This document shows positions 24,548 to 32,843 of a stretch of 41,803 bases of DNA, in pieces. Under the pieces are notes generated by a model. It made no database searches and was not told the DNA's origin. It saw nothing but the letters and a program-made list of their open reading frames with translations. Position numbers and translations under genes: made by a program. This DNA is from Bacteroidales bacterium (lineage in GTDB: Bacteria > Bacteroidota > Bacteroidia > Bacteroidales > UBA1715). The stretch is taken from NCBI GenBank assembly GCA_031286165.1, contig JAITUU010000023.1:1-41803 (forward strand), written 5' to 3'. Within the stretch, counting starts at the first letter, position 1. Each line of letters opens with the position of its first letter.

Positions 24548-26707
24548 ATGACTATGTGGAAACTCATAAAAAAAGAATTTAAGGCGTGGAAAAAAGGGCG
24601 GAAGGTGGAAAAAGACCTGATTGCCCAGCGAAACGTTGCCGAAAAATTGGACGGTTATATTGACGATTTTCTGAACGGGAACATTGAAAAAGTGCGCATA
24701 CATGCCAAAAAACCGGAGTTGGTGGGCAAAAAAATTATTTGGCAATTTTGGCAACAAGGCATTGACGAAAGCACGCCACAGTTGGTGCGCACCTGCTTTG
24801 AATCGGTGCAACAGTACAAAGGCGACTATGAGCACATTATTCTCTCCAAAGCCACGTTGAACGACTATATTGACGAATTTCCCGATTACGTATGGAAAAA
24901 ATTCGGCACGGGCGGTTTTGATTTCCCAAAGATTGCTAATCTCGTGCGCTTGTATTTGCTTTCTTCGTATGGCGGCGTATGGCTCGATGCCACTATTTTG
25001 CTTACCGCGCCAATTCCGGAGAGAATGTTGAACGCCGATTTTTTCGCACTTCAACGCAGCGATACGCCGCCGGCAGATGTACAGCGTTTTACAAAATTCG
25101 ACCCAACAGGTTTGTCGTGGTCTGAACGAAATTTGGTGCGTATGCAAAATGCGTTTATGATAGCAAAACCACATCATAAAATTATTGATGACCTGATTTC
25201 CATACATTTAGCGTATTGGAAATGCGAAGCGCACATAAACCACTATTTTTTCTTTCAAATTCTATTTTTCCGTATGATGCTGCACAAAGAGTGGGCTGAT
25301 TTGAACTGCGAAATTGTGGATTACGCCGATTTTCACCGTTTGTTGATGGGCGAATTTGAACCCTTCGACAAAACAATGTATGACGAACTGACTGCTCGCT
25401 GGAGCATACACAAACTCTCGCTCTATTGGGCACGCAAAGAGCAACAAGGCAAGGTACCCAAAGGCTCGTTTGCCGATGTGCTGGTAAATAAGAAAATTAA
25501 GATGAATCCAAAAATTTACGCTTCAAAAAACATTACAAAATATATTCAACACGAAGTAAAAAACCGATTTATAAAATCGGGATTGAAAATCAGGTGTGTG
25601 CAAAATGGCGTAATTGCAGTAGGAAAAACAAGTTCTTACTTTGGCGTTTTCGACAAGAAGGGTATTTTTGTCAAAGAATCTTTTTCATTACGTGAAGGAA
25701 AAGACCAAAGAATACCACATAACGATGTACTGAAAAATCCGGTTTATTTTGATTTTGATGTGGTGTATTTGGGAGACCTAAGTACACATTTTGGACATTT
25801 TTTGTTGGAACATTGGGATAGAGCATATGCCTTTCTCGACACAAAATATCAAAATATGAAATTTGTGATGACAAATGACAGAAGAATAGACCCTATTCCT
25901 GAATTTGTAACAGAATTAGCTCGATTGTTGGGAATACCTTCAAACAACTTTTTCATCATATCAGAAAGCACAAAATTCAAAAACGTGTACGTGCCGGAAC
26001 AAGGTTTTAGAATACCACAATTCTCTACCAAAGAATTTGGAGATATTTATATAAAAACTGCCAATAATGTCAAAAAACAATACAATTTTGATAATATATA
26101 TGTATCGCGTGTTGCATTAGAAAATAGAAAAGTATATGGAGAAGAAAAAATACAATCTATCTTTGAAAAAAATGGCTATCACATCATCTTTCCGGAACAA
26201 CTTTCGATAGAAGAGCAAATTGCATATATGAAAAATTGTAAATCGTTGGCTGGTTGTGCAGGTACGGCATTGCATTTGGCTTTGTTTATGCCCGAAGGAG
26301 GTAATGTTATTCAAATAAAAAGAAACAGTATAACGGAAGACAACTGTGGTACTCAATATTTAATAACAAAAACCAAAGGACTCAATTTAGTATTCATTGA
26401 TGCCTCTATCGAAAAAATCAAAACGCATCACTTTGACAACTACGCTTATCCTCAAATAATAGGTGTAACAGAGAATATGAAACGTTTTTTTGATGACAAT
26501 CAGTTTGCGTACTCTCTCAAAGATATAGAATTTGATACAGATACGTGGAACGCATATATTGCAGCAATAACAACGTGTAAAAGTCGGTTTGTAATTTATG
26601 TACTGCATAAAATTGTGAAATACAGTTCATGCTTTATTCCCAACCGATTGAAAAGGCAAAATTTCAGAAAGCGAATGAAAAAATCTTTTGGTATTGAACA
26701 GTTTTAG
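24548..26707 (+). CDS. Caps_synth (GT32-like) and GT61 fusion glycosyltransferase
   Basis: A 719-residue protein with two enzyme domains. Residues 1-318 are the copy-3 Caps_synth domain (IIWQFWQQG at 63-71, WLDAT at 145-149). Residues ~355-640 match DUF563/GT61: HFGHFLLEHWDRAYAF (414-429), IYVSR (517-521), PEQLSIEEQIAYMKNCKSLAG (549-569) and CAGTALHLALF (570-580) in place of the usual GxHGAxLxN. The joint (codon 319 at 25502, an ATG followed by AATCC) lies where the paralogue at 22554 has its stop. The GT61 half (from ~25500) is visibly more AT-rich than the first half, suggesting a separate origin. The ATG at 25502 could still serve as an internal start. The two activities probably act in sequence on one glycan. 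Confidence 0.85.
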   Translation: MTMWKLIKKEFKAWKKGRKVEKDLIAQRNVAEKLDGYIDDFLNGNIEKVRIHAKKPELVGKKIIWQFWQQGIDESTPQLVRTCFESVQQYKGDYEHIILSKATLNDYIDEFPDYVWKKFGTGGFDFPKIANLVRLYLLSSYGGVWLDATILLTAPIPERMLNADFFALQRSDTPPADVQRFTKFDPTGLSWSERNLVRMQNAFMIAKPHHKIIDDLISIHLAYWKCEAHINHYFFFQILFFRMMLHKEWADLNCEIVDYADFHRLLMGEFEPFDKTMYDELTARWSIHKLSLYWARKEQQGKVPKGSFADVLVNKKIKMNPKIYASKNITKYIQHEVKNRFIKSGLKIRCVQNGVIAVGKTSSYFGVFDKKGIFVKESFSLREGKDQRIPHNDVLKNPVYFDFDVVYLGDLSTHFGHFLLEHWDRAYAFLDTKYQNMKFVMTNDRRIDPIPEFVTELARLLGIPSNNFFIISESTKFKNVYVPEQGFRIPQFSTKEFGDIYIKTANNVKKQYNFDNIYVSRVALENRKVYGEEKIQSIFEKNGYHIIFPEQLSIEEQIAYMKNCKSLAGCAGTALHLALFMPEGGNVIQIKRNSITEDNCGTQYLITKTKGLNLVFIDASIEKIKTHHFDNYAYPQIIGVTENMKRFFDDNQFAYSLKDIEFDTDTWNAYIAAITTCKSRFVIYVLHKIVKYSSCFIPNRLKRQNFRKRMKKSFGIEQF
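24713..24746 (+). repeat. 34-base identity with 22722-22755
   Basis: Second copy of the identical stretch shared by the two Caps_synth paralogues. Confidence 0.7.
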
Positions 26708-26724
26708 TTTTTTCACTACCTTTG
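26694..26724 (+). promoter_or_regulatory. promoter for the GT6/ligase gene pair
   Basis: A TTG at 26694-26696 is followed after 20 bases by TACCTTTG (26717-26724), a good fit to the Bacteroidota -33/-7 pattern. The -33 element lies inside the last codons of the fusion gene. The GT6 ATG is 37 bases downstream at 26762. Confidence 0.65.
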
Positions 26725-26761
26725 TTCTCATTTACAAGAAAACTAATTATAATATACCTAT

Positions 26762-27658
26762 ATGAACCAAGCAACAGAACAACCGAAAGTAGCCATATTG
26801 TACATCGCACTGGGGCGATACATCGTTTTTTGGAAAGATTTTTTTGAATCGTGCGAAGAAAAATTGCTTTCGTGCGAAAAGCACTATTTTATTTGGACTG
26901 ATTGTCCGCCGGAAGAGTTAGAACATGGCAATAACTCGCGAGTTACCATTATTCCAACGCAAAAACGCGGCTGGCCCTACGATAGTTTGATGCGTTTTGA
27001 TATGTTTTTGCAGAAAAAAGAAGAAATTCTGCAATGCGATTACGCCTTTTTCTTCAATGCCAATATGATGTTTTACAACCCAACCGATTTATCGGAAATA
27101 GCACCGCACGAGTGGAATGAAGGATTAGTTGCCGGTGCACACCCCGGCTTATTGAAACGTAAAATATATCTGAAAAATCCCGATGAACATAGTTACGAAC
27201 GCCGCGCAGAATCAACCGCGTATATTCCTTTTGGGAGTGGCAAACACTATGTGTGCGGTGCTTTCAACGGCGGCACAAGTAAGGCATTTGTACACATGTG
27301 CGAAGTATTGAAAGAAAACGTACAAAAAGATTTGGATAACGGCATTGTTGCCTGCGTGGACGATGAATCGCACTTAAATGCCTACATGAGCCAACACAAT
27401 TATCTTTTTTTGGGCATTACCTACGGCTTCCCCGAAAAAGAACTAAAACACTTGGGGCGTTCCGGTCATAAAAATATGATTAAAATAATCAGTCGGCAAA
27501 AAAGCCATCCGAAATATGGCGGACTGAAATATTTACGCGGAAAACGCAATACAAAAATGAGCAGTGGAGAATATGTTGTTCTAAAAACACTGAAATTGCT
27601 CTGCGGAATAATTCCGGTGCGCACGTGGCGTAGGAAAGTTAAAAGTAAATTATTGTAA
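26762..27658 (+). CDS. GT6-family glycosyltransferase (ABO-type), NXN variant
   Basis: A 298-residue enzyme of the family that contains the human ABO and alpha-1,3-galactosyltransferases. The sequence shows IALGRYIVFW (15-24), KRGWPYDSLMRFDMF (68-82), AFFFNANMMFYNP (96-107), YVCGAFNGGTSKAF (163-176) and VDDESHLNAYM (199-209). The DXD metal site of vertebrate members is replaced by NAN (99-101), the variant known from bacterial GT6 enzymes, which act without a metal. Such enzymes place GalNAc or Gal in alpha-1,3 linkage; here the donor is unknown. It could make a host-like blood-group or alpha-Gal-type epitope. It has no vertebrate-type N-terminal membrane anchor, so it should be cytoplasmic. 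Own promoter upstream; followed by the ligase gene after 20 bases. Confidence 0.92.
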   Translation: MNQATEQPKVAILYIALGRYIVFWKDFFESCEEKLLSCEKHYFIWTDCPPEELEHGNNSRVTIIPTQKRGWPYDSLMRFDMFLQKKEEILQCDYAFFFNANMMFYNPTDLSEIAPHEWNEGLVAGAHPGLLKRKIYLKNPDEHSYERRAESTAYIPFGSGKHYVCGAFNGGTSKAFVHMCEVLKENVQKDLDNGIVACVDDESHLNAYMSQHNYLFLGITYGFPEKELKHLGRSGHKNMIKIISRQKSHPKYGGLKYLRGKRNTKMSSGEYVVLKTLKLLCGIIPVRTWRRKVKSKLL

Positions 27659-27678
27659 GTATAAAAACGAATAATTGA

Positions 27679-29247
27679 ATGTATTCATGGCTGAAACAAC
27701 ATCAAAACACGGTGTATTGCGCGGTGCTTATAGTAATTTGCGCAATTTGCACATGGGGAAATAGTCTTATTACTATTTCTCTTGTAGTATTTGGTGTATT
27801 TTGGCTTGCACAAATACCTTCGAGGCAAAATTTCAAACTCCTTACAGAACGCCGAACGCCACTGATAGTAATAGCCTGCTGTGCACTTTTTATACTGCGC
27901 AACGTGTGGCAACTGCCCGATAGCGATACCGGAGTAGAAATGAGCCGCTGGGTGGTTGTTGCTCTATTTACACTATTTGCCGCCTCGTTACCTTCTCTTT
28001 CTCGTAAACAATTTTTTATAGTACTTATACTACTTACTCTTTCGGTAAGCTTCAATAGTGTGTTTAATTTTGTGTGGTTTATACTCACAAAACCAACAAC
28101 AAGCAGTGTACGTGGAGCCTTTATGTTTATGAGTTACAATCACTTTGTACTCTACTGCTTGATGGCAATTTCGGTATGTATATATTATGTATTATTTCAA
28201 TCGCATACGCACGTGCCGCGATACCTAAAACTTACATTCATAGCCTGCGCACTGTGGTTGGTATTTTATCTTATTTTCCTCAAATCCATTACCGGCTATG
28301 TTGGTTTACTTATCATAAGTATATTTGCTATTATAGAACGTATTCGGCAATACAAACGCTACGATTTTTTGATTATTTTTCTTGCTCTTTTTTCTGTAAT
28401 TGGAGTTAAAATTGGCTACGAAGCGAATTTTTTTCTCAATCCCGACCGCATTGACAGAGAACACTTAGATACACACACAGCACAAGGAAATCCCTACGCA
28501 CCATTCGTTCAAAAAGGGATTATTGAAAACGGACATTGGAACAAATTGTACATTAGCCACAAAGAACTCCACGAAAATTGGCATGTATATAGTGATATTC
28601 CGTTAGATTCTATTAATACCAAAGGTTTTACAATTTATGCCAATTTGATTCGCTACATGACATCGAAAAACTTGCGCAAAGATGCCCAAGGACTTGCGCA
28701 ACTCACGCCCCAAGATATTCGCAATATAGAACAAGGATTTTCCAACTATCGTTTTACCTCGCCACTTGATTTTGGCAGCCGTATTTACGAAACTCTGGGA
28801 GAATTATATATAACGCAACAAAATTACAACCCATCAGGAAAATCTCTCGTGCAACGCTCGGTATATTGGCAGGTGGGATTTGCCATATTTTTGGAGCATC
28901 CATTTTTCGGTAGCGGCACAAAACGCTACGAAGAAGAATATCGCCTTCGCTATGCTGCTCTGAATATACCGAAGCAATATTGGCTACGCACGCACAATCA
29001 ATATTTGCGCATTGCCACCGTGTATGGCGGTGTGGGTTTTGTTTGCTTTATAGGTATGTTGATACTGATACCTATCTATTCTCGAAAAAAAACAACCCTA
29101 CTTTTCGGCGTAAATTACAGTGTTTTTCTGATTTCTATGATAAGTGAAGATGTGCTTTCCGAAATCAACGGCATAATGTTTTTCAGTTTATTGTGTGTAT
29201 TATTTCTCTATGCACAACCCAATAAGGAAGAAAAAACTATCAATTAA
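27679..29247 (+). CDS. O-antigen ligase/polymerase-like membrane protein (Wzy_C)
   Basis: A 522-residue membrane protein with about ten or more hydrophobic segments. A large extracytoplasmic region spans roughly residues 255-420, and a late RTHNQYLRI motif carries His439, the HN.xL pattern of the WaaL/Wzy_C family. The family joins or polymerises lipid-linked glycans at the periplasmic face. It is the last plus-strand gene of the glycan cluster. Whether it is a ligase or a polymerase cannot be told from sequence. Its TAA shares the four bases TTAA with the stop of the convergent PAP2 gene. Confidence 0.85.
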   Translation: MYSWLKQHQNTVYCAVLIVICAICTWGNSLITISLVVFGVFWLAQIPSRQNFKLLTERRTPLIVIACCALFILRNVWQLPDSDTGVEMSRWVVVALFTLFAASLPSLSRKQFFIVLILLTLSVSFNSVFNFVWFILTKPTTSSVRGAFMFMSYNHFVLYCLMAISVCIYYVLFQSHTHVPRYLKLTFIACALWLVFYLIFLKSITGYVGLLIISIFAIIERIRQYKRYDFLIIFLALFSVIGVKIGYEANFFLNPDRIDREHLDTHTAQGNPYAPFVQKGIIENGHWNKLYISHKELHENWHVYSDIPLDSINTKGFTIYANLIRYMTSKNLRKDAQGLAQLTPQDIRNIEQGFSNYRFTSPLDFGSRIYETLGELYITQQNYNPSGKSLVQRSVYWQVGFAIFLEHPFFGSGTKRYEEEYRLRYAALNIPKQYWLRTHNQYLRIATVYGGVGFVCFIGMLILIPIYSRKKTTLLFGVNYSVFLISMISEDVLSEINGIMFFSLLCVLFLYAQPNKEEKTIN

Positions 29248-29969
29248 CTCAACGCGCCATACAGCACCACGCCCACAAAATACGCGGCAAAACCAATGGC
29301 GAGTACGCTACCATTGTGTTCGGAGTAAATATGCGCCGATGCGCTTGGTGCTAATTTAAAGAGTTTTTTGCGAAGCGGCACAAAGGCTACGTAGTACAAC
29401 GAGAGGGCTATCAGCGTTCCTACTATAATACCACCCACCACATCGCTCACAAAGTGCATTCCCAAATAAATGCGCGAATAGGCTATGAATAGCCCCCACA
29501 CGAGCGCAACGGCTGTAACCCAACGATTTTTGAACATGAGTGAACAAAACACAGCGAAACCCACCGCATTGGTAGCATGCCCCGAAATAAAACTATAACC
29601 CCCACCGCGATGGTTGTTCACCACCTTTACCACATCTTTAAAATCGGGGTGGTGTCCGGGTCGCGGACGCTCAAAAATCGGTTTTATCAATCCGCTCGAA
29701 AATTGGTCGCAACACACTATCAACAATATAAAAAAGAGTGTTACGAACAAGGAATAGTACAGATTGGTACGAAAATCTGCCTGTTTTTCGTGTTTGCGAA
29801 ATATACTTCTGTAAAAAATCATAAACAACACAAATACATAGAGCGGAATCCATATCTTCGAGGAACTCACGGCACTCATTATGCCGTCTAACAGCACTGA
29901 ATTGCTCCCATTGAGCACAAGAAACAAATTTCGCTCTCCATGGAGTAGATTTGCTACAAATTCTTTCAT
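29244..29969 (-). CDS. PAP2-family phosphatase
   Basis: A membrane phosphatase of the PAP2/undecaprenyl-diphosphate phosphatase type. All three signature motifs are present: K96 with RP (103-104) in KPIFERPRP, FISGH (128-131) with the active His, and SRIYLGMHFVSD with His172. Five to six membrane segments are visible. It may recycle the lipid carrier used by the glycan cluster, which is an inference from its position beside the ligase. ATG at 29969 is preferred over an upstream TTG (29981). The upstream gene ends five bases before, so the two are coupled. Confidence 0.88.
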   Translation of the reverse strand: MKEFVANLLHGERNLFLVLNGSNSVLLDGIMSAVSSSKIWIPLYVFVLFMIFYRSIFRKHEKQADFRTNLYYSLFVTLFFILLIVCCDQFSSGLIKPIFERPRPGHHPDFKDVVKVVNNHRGGGYSFISGHATNAVGFAVFCSLMFKNRWVTAVALVWGLFIAYSRIYLGMHFVSDVVGGIIVGTLIALSLYYVAFVPLRKKLFKLAPSASAHIYSEHNGSVLAIGFAAYFVGVVLYGALS

Positions 29970-29973
29970 AGTT

Positions 29974-30576
29974 TTATACAAGTAATGAAAATAAACACAC
30001 GCCTGAAAATCCCATGGCGAAACCTGCCACCGTTTGCATAGCAGTATGCGCTTTGAGTACTATGCGCGAAATTGCCACACACAGCGAAAGCAACACCATA
30101 GCCACCAGCGGCAGCAACACAAAATGCTCATTGCGCCACGCAAATAGTGCAATCATAGCCGTTAAACTACCCATACCGCACAAGTGCGCACTGATTTTCC
30201 AGCGAAAATTTACCACTCCGCAGCACAACACGGCTATCACGCTGCCCAGCATCATATTCACCACCAAAGGGGGCGTGTGCGCATAATACAAAAACGCAAT
30301 GGCAGCGGCGTAGCACACTATGGTAATGATATACGGTTTCGTGCGTTCAGTGCGTTCCGGTAAAAGTATAGAAGAAATTGCTCCGCGCTGTTTCAAAATC
30401 ACAATTCCCAAAAATGGCACAAGTGCCGTAAAAGTAAAAATAGCCAACACAAAAAGCAGCGGATTCATAGTTTCAGAAAAAAAATCGCTCGAAACCAGCA
30501 ATAGCGCACAATAGGTAGAAATAAGTATGGGTTGAAAAACGGCGGAAAAAATCTTCCACATAGCAAGTGCCTTCAT
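29974..30576 (-). CDS. PAP2-like membrane protein, degenerate active site
   Basis: About 200 residues with five to six hydrophobic segments. The C-terminal part reads ISRIVLKAHTAMQTVAGFAMG, which resembles the last PAP2 motif (SR...H...) and SAHLCGMG may correspond to the SGH motif, but the KX6RP motif is missing. It is therefore probably a PAP2 relative without the full active site, or with another function. The ATG at 30576 is chosen; 30561 is an alternative. Its stop is followed after five bases by the PAP2 phosphatase start, and a promoter box lies 46 bases upstream. Confidence 0.65.
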   Translation of the reverse strand: MKALAMWKIFSAVFQPILISTYCALLLVSSDFFSETMNPLLFVLAIFTFTALVPFLGIVILKQRGAISSILLPERTERTKPYIITIVCYAAAIAFLYYAHTPPLVVNMMLGSVIAVLCCGVVNFRWKISAHLCGMGSLTAMIALFAWRNEHFVLLPLVAMVLLSLCVAISRIVLKAHTAMQTVAGFAMGFSGVCLFSLLV

Positions 30577-30622
30577 TGAGTAAAATTGCGTGCGCAAAAA
30601 AATATTGTTAGTAATTGAAGTG

Positions 30623-30630
30623 CAAACATA
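30623..30630 (-). promoter_or_regulatory. -7 box for the two PAP2-like genes
   Basis: TATGTTTG on the minus strand, 46 bases before the ATG at 30576. Divergent from the box at 30679. Confidence 0.5.
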
Positions 30631-30678
30631 CAAAAAACTGCGCTACTCACCACATAAACGGTAATTTTTATTCGCTCG

Positions 30679-30686
30679 TAATTTTG
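30679..30686 (+). promoter_or_regulatory. -7 box for the coiled-coil membrane protein
   Basis: TAATTTTG, 68 bases before the ATG at 30755. An ATG at 30691 opens a different frame with no recognisable product. Confidence 0.45.
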
Positions 30687-30754
30687 TTTTATGAAAATTT
30701 TTATCGAATTTCGCCTCAATTCAATACTTGTAACACCAAAAATTCAGAAAAATC

Positions 30755-31150
30755 ATGTCGGCAATAGAAAAAGCGTTGGCAAAAGTACCCGCACTCATTT
30801 CGAGCAAAACTTCCATTATACTCTACGTATTCTTATTTTTTTACTTGGTAGTATTTGCCATTTTGTGCATTGTATTTCCATTTTTGAGCGATTGGATTCC
30901 TTCGGATAGAGTGCAACTCATTTTGGGAAATTACACCAACGTACTCAGTGCATTGGGGGCGAGCATAGCAGCAGGCGGCGGAGTATTGATTCACGAAAAA
31001 TTAAAATCCATGCACAAACATCAGCACGATAATCATGAATTTATTAACAAACGAATTGACGAATTGCACGAAAACCACCGCAATTTGAATAAACAACTAA
31101 GCGAATTGCACGAAAAAATCAACAAACTCACGCAGCACTCACATATTTAA
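30755..31150 (+). CDS. small membrane protein with His-rich coiled coil
   Basis: A 131-residue protein of unknown family. Two hydrophobic segments (~18-45 and ~62-78) are joined by a short polar loop; from ~80 to 131 there is a polar, charged helix with repeating heptad-like L/I spacing (INKRIDELHENHRNLNKQLSELHEKINKL), probably a coiled coil. Histidines cluster at KSMHKHQHDNHE and QHSHI. The second segment is Gly/Ala-rich (LGASIAAGGGVLI), as seen in helix-packing or oligomerising membrane proteins. No function can be assigned. It has its own promoter. Confidence 0.65.
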   Translation: MSAIEKALAKVPALISSKTSIILYVFLFFYLVVFAILCIVFPFLSDWIPSDRVQLILGNYTNVLSALGASIAAGGGVLIHEKLKSMHKHQHDNHEFINKRIDELHENHRNLNKQLSELHEKINKLTQHSHI

Positions 31151-31243
31151 CTTTTTCGATTGATTATCACAATGTTACATACACTCACCTGCTATCAACA
31201 GCCGCTTGTTCACTATTTTTGCAAAAAGTATTTTTACAAATCA

Positions 31244-31272
31244 TTGTAGGGTTTGTTTTTTTTTTATCTTTG
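31244..31272 (+). promoter_or_regulatory. promoter for purA
   Basis: TTG at 31244-31246 and TATCTTTG at 31265-31272 have an 18-base spacing. The purA ATG is 23 bases downstream at 31296. A second match, TATTTTTG, is at 31214-31221 and could be an alternative promoter. Confidence 0.6.
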
Positions 31273-31295
31273 TGTGATTTTTAAAAAACGAAAAA

Positions 31296-32549
31296 ATGAA
31301 AGCAGATGTTCTTTTAGGACTACAATGGGGAGACGAAGGTAAGGGTAAAATAGTAGATGTTTTAACCCCAAAATACAATATCATTGCACGATTTCAAGGC
31401 GGTCCGAATGCCGGACATACCTTAGTTTTTAATAACGTAAAACACGTGCTTCACACCATTCCATCGGGAATTTTTCGCGAAAATGCCATAAACATTATAG
31501 GTAATGGCGTGGTAATAGACCCTTATATATTCAAAGAAGAAGTGGATAAACTTACTGCTCAAGGCATTGACGTGGCAAGCAAAATAATACTTTCGAGCAA
31601 GGCACACATTATAATGCCTACGCACAAAGCACTCGATGAGGCATACGAAAACGCAAAAGGCGACAAAAAAATAGGTTCTACGAAAAAAGGAATTGGTCCT
31701 ACTTATACTGACAAAGTGGCGCGACACGGATTGCGCGTGGGCGATATTTTGAATAATTTTGCGGAGCGATACAGTGAATGTAAAAACAATCACTTGCAAA
31801 TTCTCAAAAATTACGACTATTCTTTCGACATTGCAGCCTACGAAAAACAATGGTTTGAAGGTATTGCGCTCCTCCAATCGCTCCGCATAGAAACTACCGA
31901 AGTATTGGTAAACAAAGAATTACAAGCAGGAAAATCAGTATTGTGCGAAGGTGCACAAGGAACTTTGCTCGATGTGGAATTTGGTTCATATCCTTTTGTA
32001 ACCTCATCGAATACCGTATCTGCCGGAGCCTGTACCGGACTTGGCATTTCCCCCAAAGCAGTGGGCGAAGTATTCGGAATTTTTAAAGCATATTGCACGC
32101 GCGTAGGAAGCGGTCCTTTCCCTACCGAACTTTTCGATGCCGATGGAAAAACCATGCAAGACGTTGGTCGCGAATTTGGCTCTACCACCGGACGCGCTCG
32201 CCGTTGTGGTTGGTTAGATTTAGTGGCACTCAAATACGCTATTATGATAAACGGCGTTACGCAACTATTTATGATGAAAATAGATGTGCTTAATTCCTTC
32301 GATACCATAAAAATATGTACCAAATATGCCTACAAAGGCAGCACAATAAATTACGTGCCCGATGATTTGGAAAACGTAACGCCAATATACGAAGAATTTA
32401 AAGGCTGGAAACAGGATTTGCCCATGAGCACATACGAAGAACTTCCTGCTGAAATTAAAAATTATATTACATTTATAGAAAAAGAAACAGGTGTACCGCT
32501 TACCATAGTTTCCACCGGACCGGAACGCGAAAAAACCATTATACGATAG
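31296..32549 (+). CDS. purA: adenylosuccinate synthase
   Basis: PurA joins IMP and aspartate with GTP in the first step from IMP to AMP. The 417 residues are near the family length. The GTP-binding N-terminus GLQWGDEGKGK is at residues ~7-17, with the catalytic Asp and GGPNAGHT after it. KKGIGPTY, the loop GSTTGRARRCGW and the end segment PxxIVSTGPER all match. No other purine gene is adjacent. Confidence 0.97.
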   Translation: MKADVLLGLQWGDEGKGKIVDVLTPKYNIIARFQGGPNAGHTLVFNNVKHVLHTIPSGIFRENAINIIGNGVVIDPYIFKEEVDKLTAQGIDVASKIILSSKAHIIMPTHKALDEAYENAKGDKKIGSTKKGIGPTYTDKVARHGLRVGDILNNFAERYSECKNNHLQILKNYDYSFDIAAYEKQWFEGIALLQSLRIETTEVLVNKELQAGKSVLCEGAQGTLLDVEFGSYPFVTSSNTVSAGACTGLGISPKAVGEVFGIFKAYCTRVGSGPFPTELFDADGKTMQDVGREFGSTTGRARRCGWLDLVALKYAIMINGVTQLFMMKIDVLNSFDTIKICTKYAYKGSTINYVPDDLENVTPIYEEFKGWKQDLPMSTYEELPAEIKNYITFIEKETGVPLTIVSTGPEREKTIIR

Positions 32550-32580
32550 ACTTTCAGACATTTAGACGTATAGACATTCA
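32549..32580. repeat. octad array, 4 units
   Basis: GACTTTCA, GACATTTA, GACGTATA, GACATTCA in exact period 8; the first base is the last base of the purA stop codon. Confidence 0.7.
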
Positions 32581-32613
32581 AACTAAAAATATAACCCTAA
32601 AAAATAAAACACT

Positions 32614-32835
32614 ATGTATTGGACATTAGAATTAGCCTCAAAATTGGAAGATGCGCCGTGGCCTGCAACAAAAGAAGAATTAATAGATTTTGCAATGCGT
32701 TCGGGTGCACCGCTCGAAGTAATTGAAAATTTGCAAGAAATTGAAGACGAAGGAGAAATTTACGAAAGTATCGAAGAAATTTGGACTGATTACCCAAGTA
32801 AGGACGATTTCTTTTTCAACGAAGAAGAATATTAA
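32614..32835 (+). CDS. DUF2795 protein
   Basis: A 73-residue acidic protein. WPATKEELIDFAMRSGAPLEVIENLQ matches the DUF2795 core, found across Bacteroidota in chromosomal housekeeping settings. The C-terminus is strongly acidic and aromatic. No function is established. It follows purA by 64 bases without a visible promoter, so it may be on the purA transcript. Confidence 0.82.
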   Translation: MYWTLELASKLEDAPWPATKEELIDFAMRSGAPLEVIENLQEIEDEGEIYESIEEIWTDYPSKDDFFFNEEEY

Positions 32836-32843
32836 TTTAGTGA

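Noticed and set aside
30691..30909. 72-codon open frame starting right after a promoter box
   Set aside because: It overlaps the better-supported membrane protein gene at 30755 in another frame and has no recognisable features.
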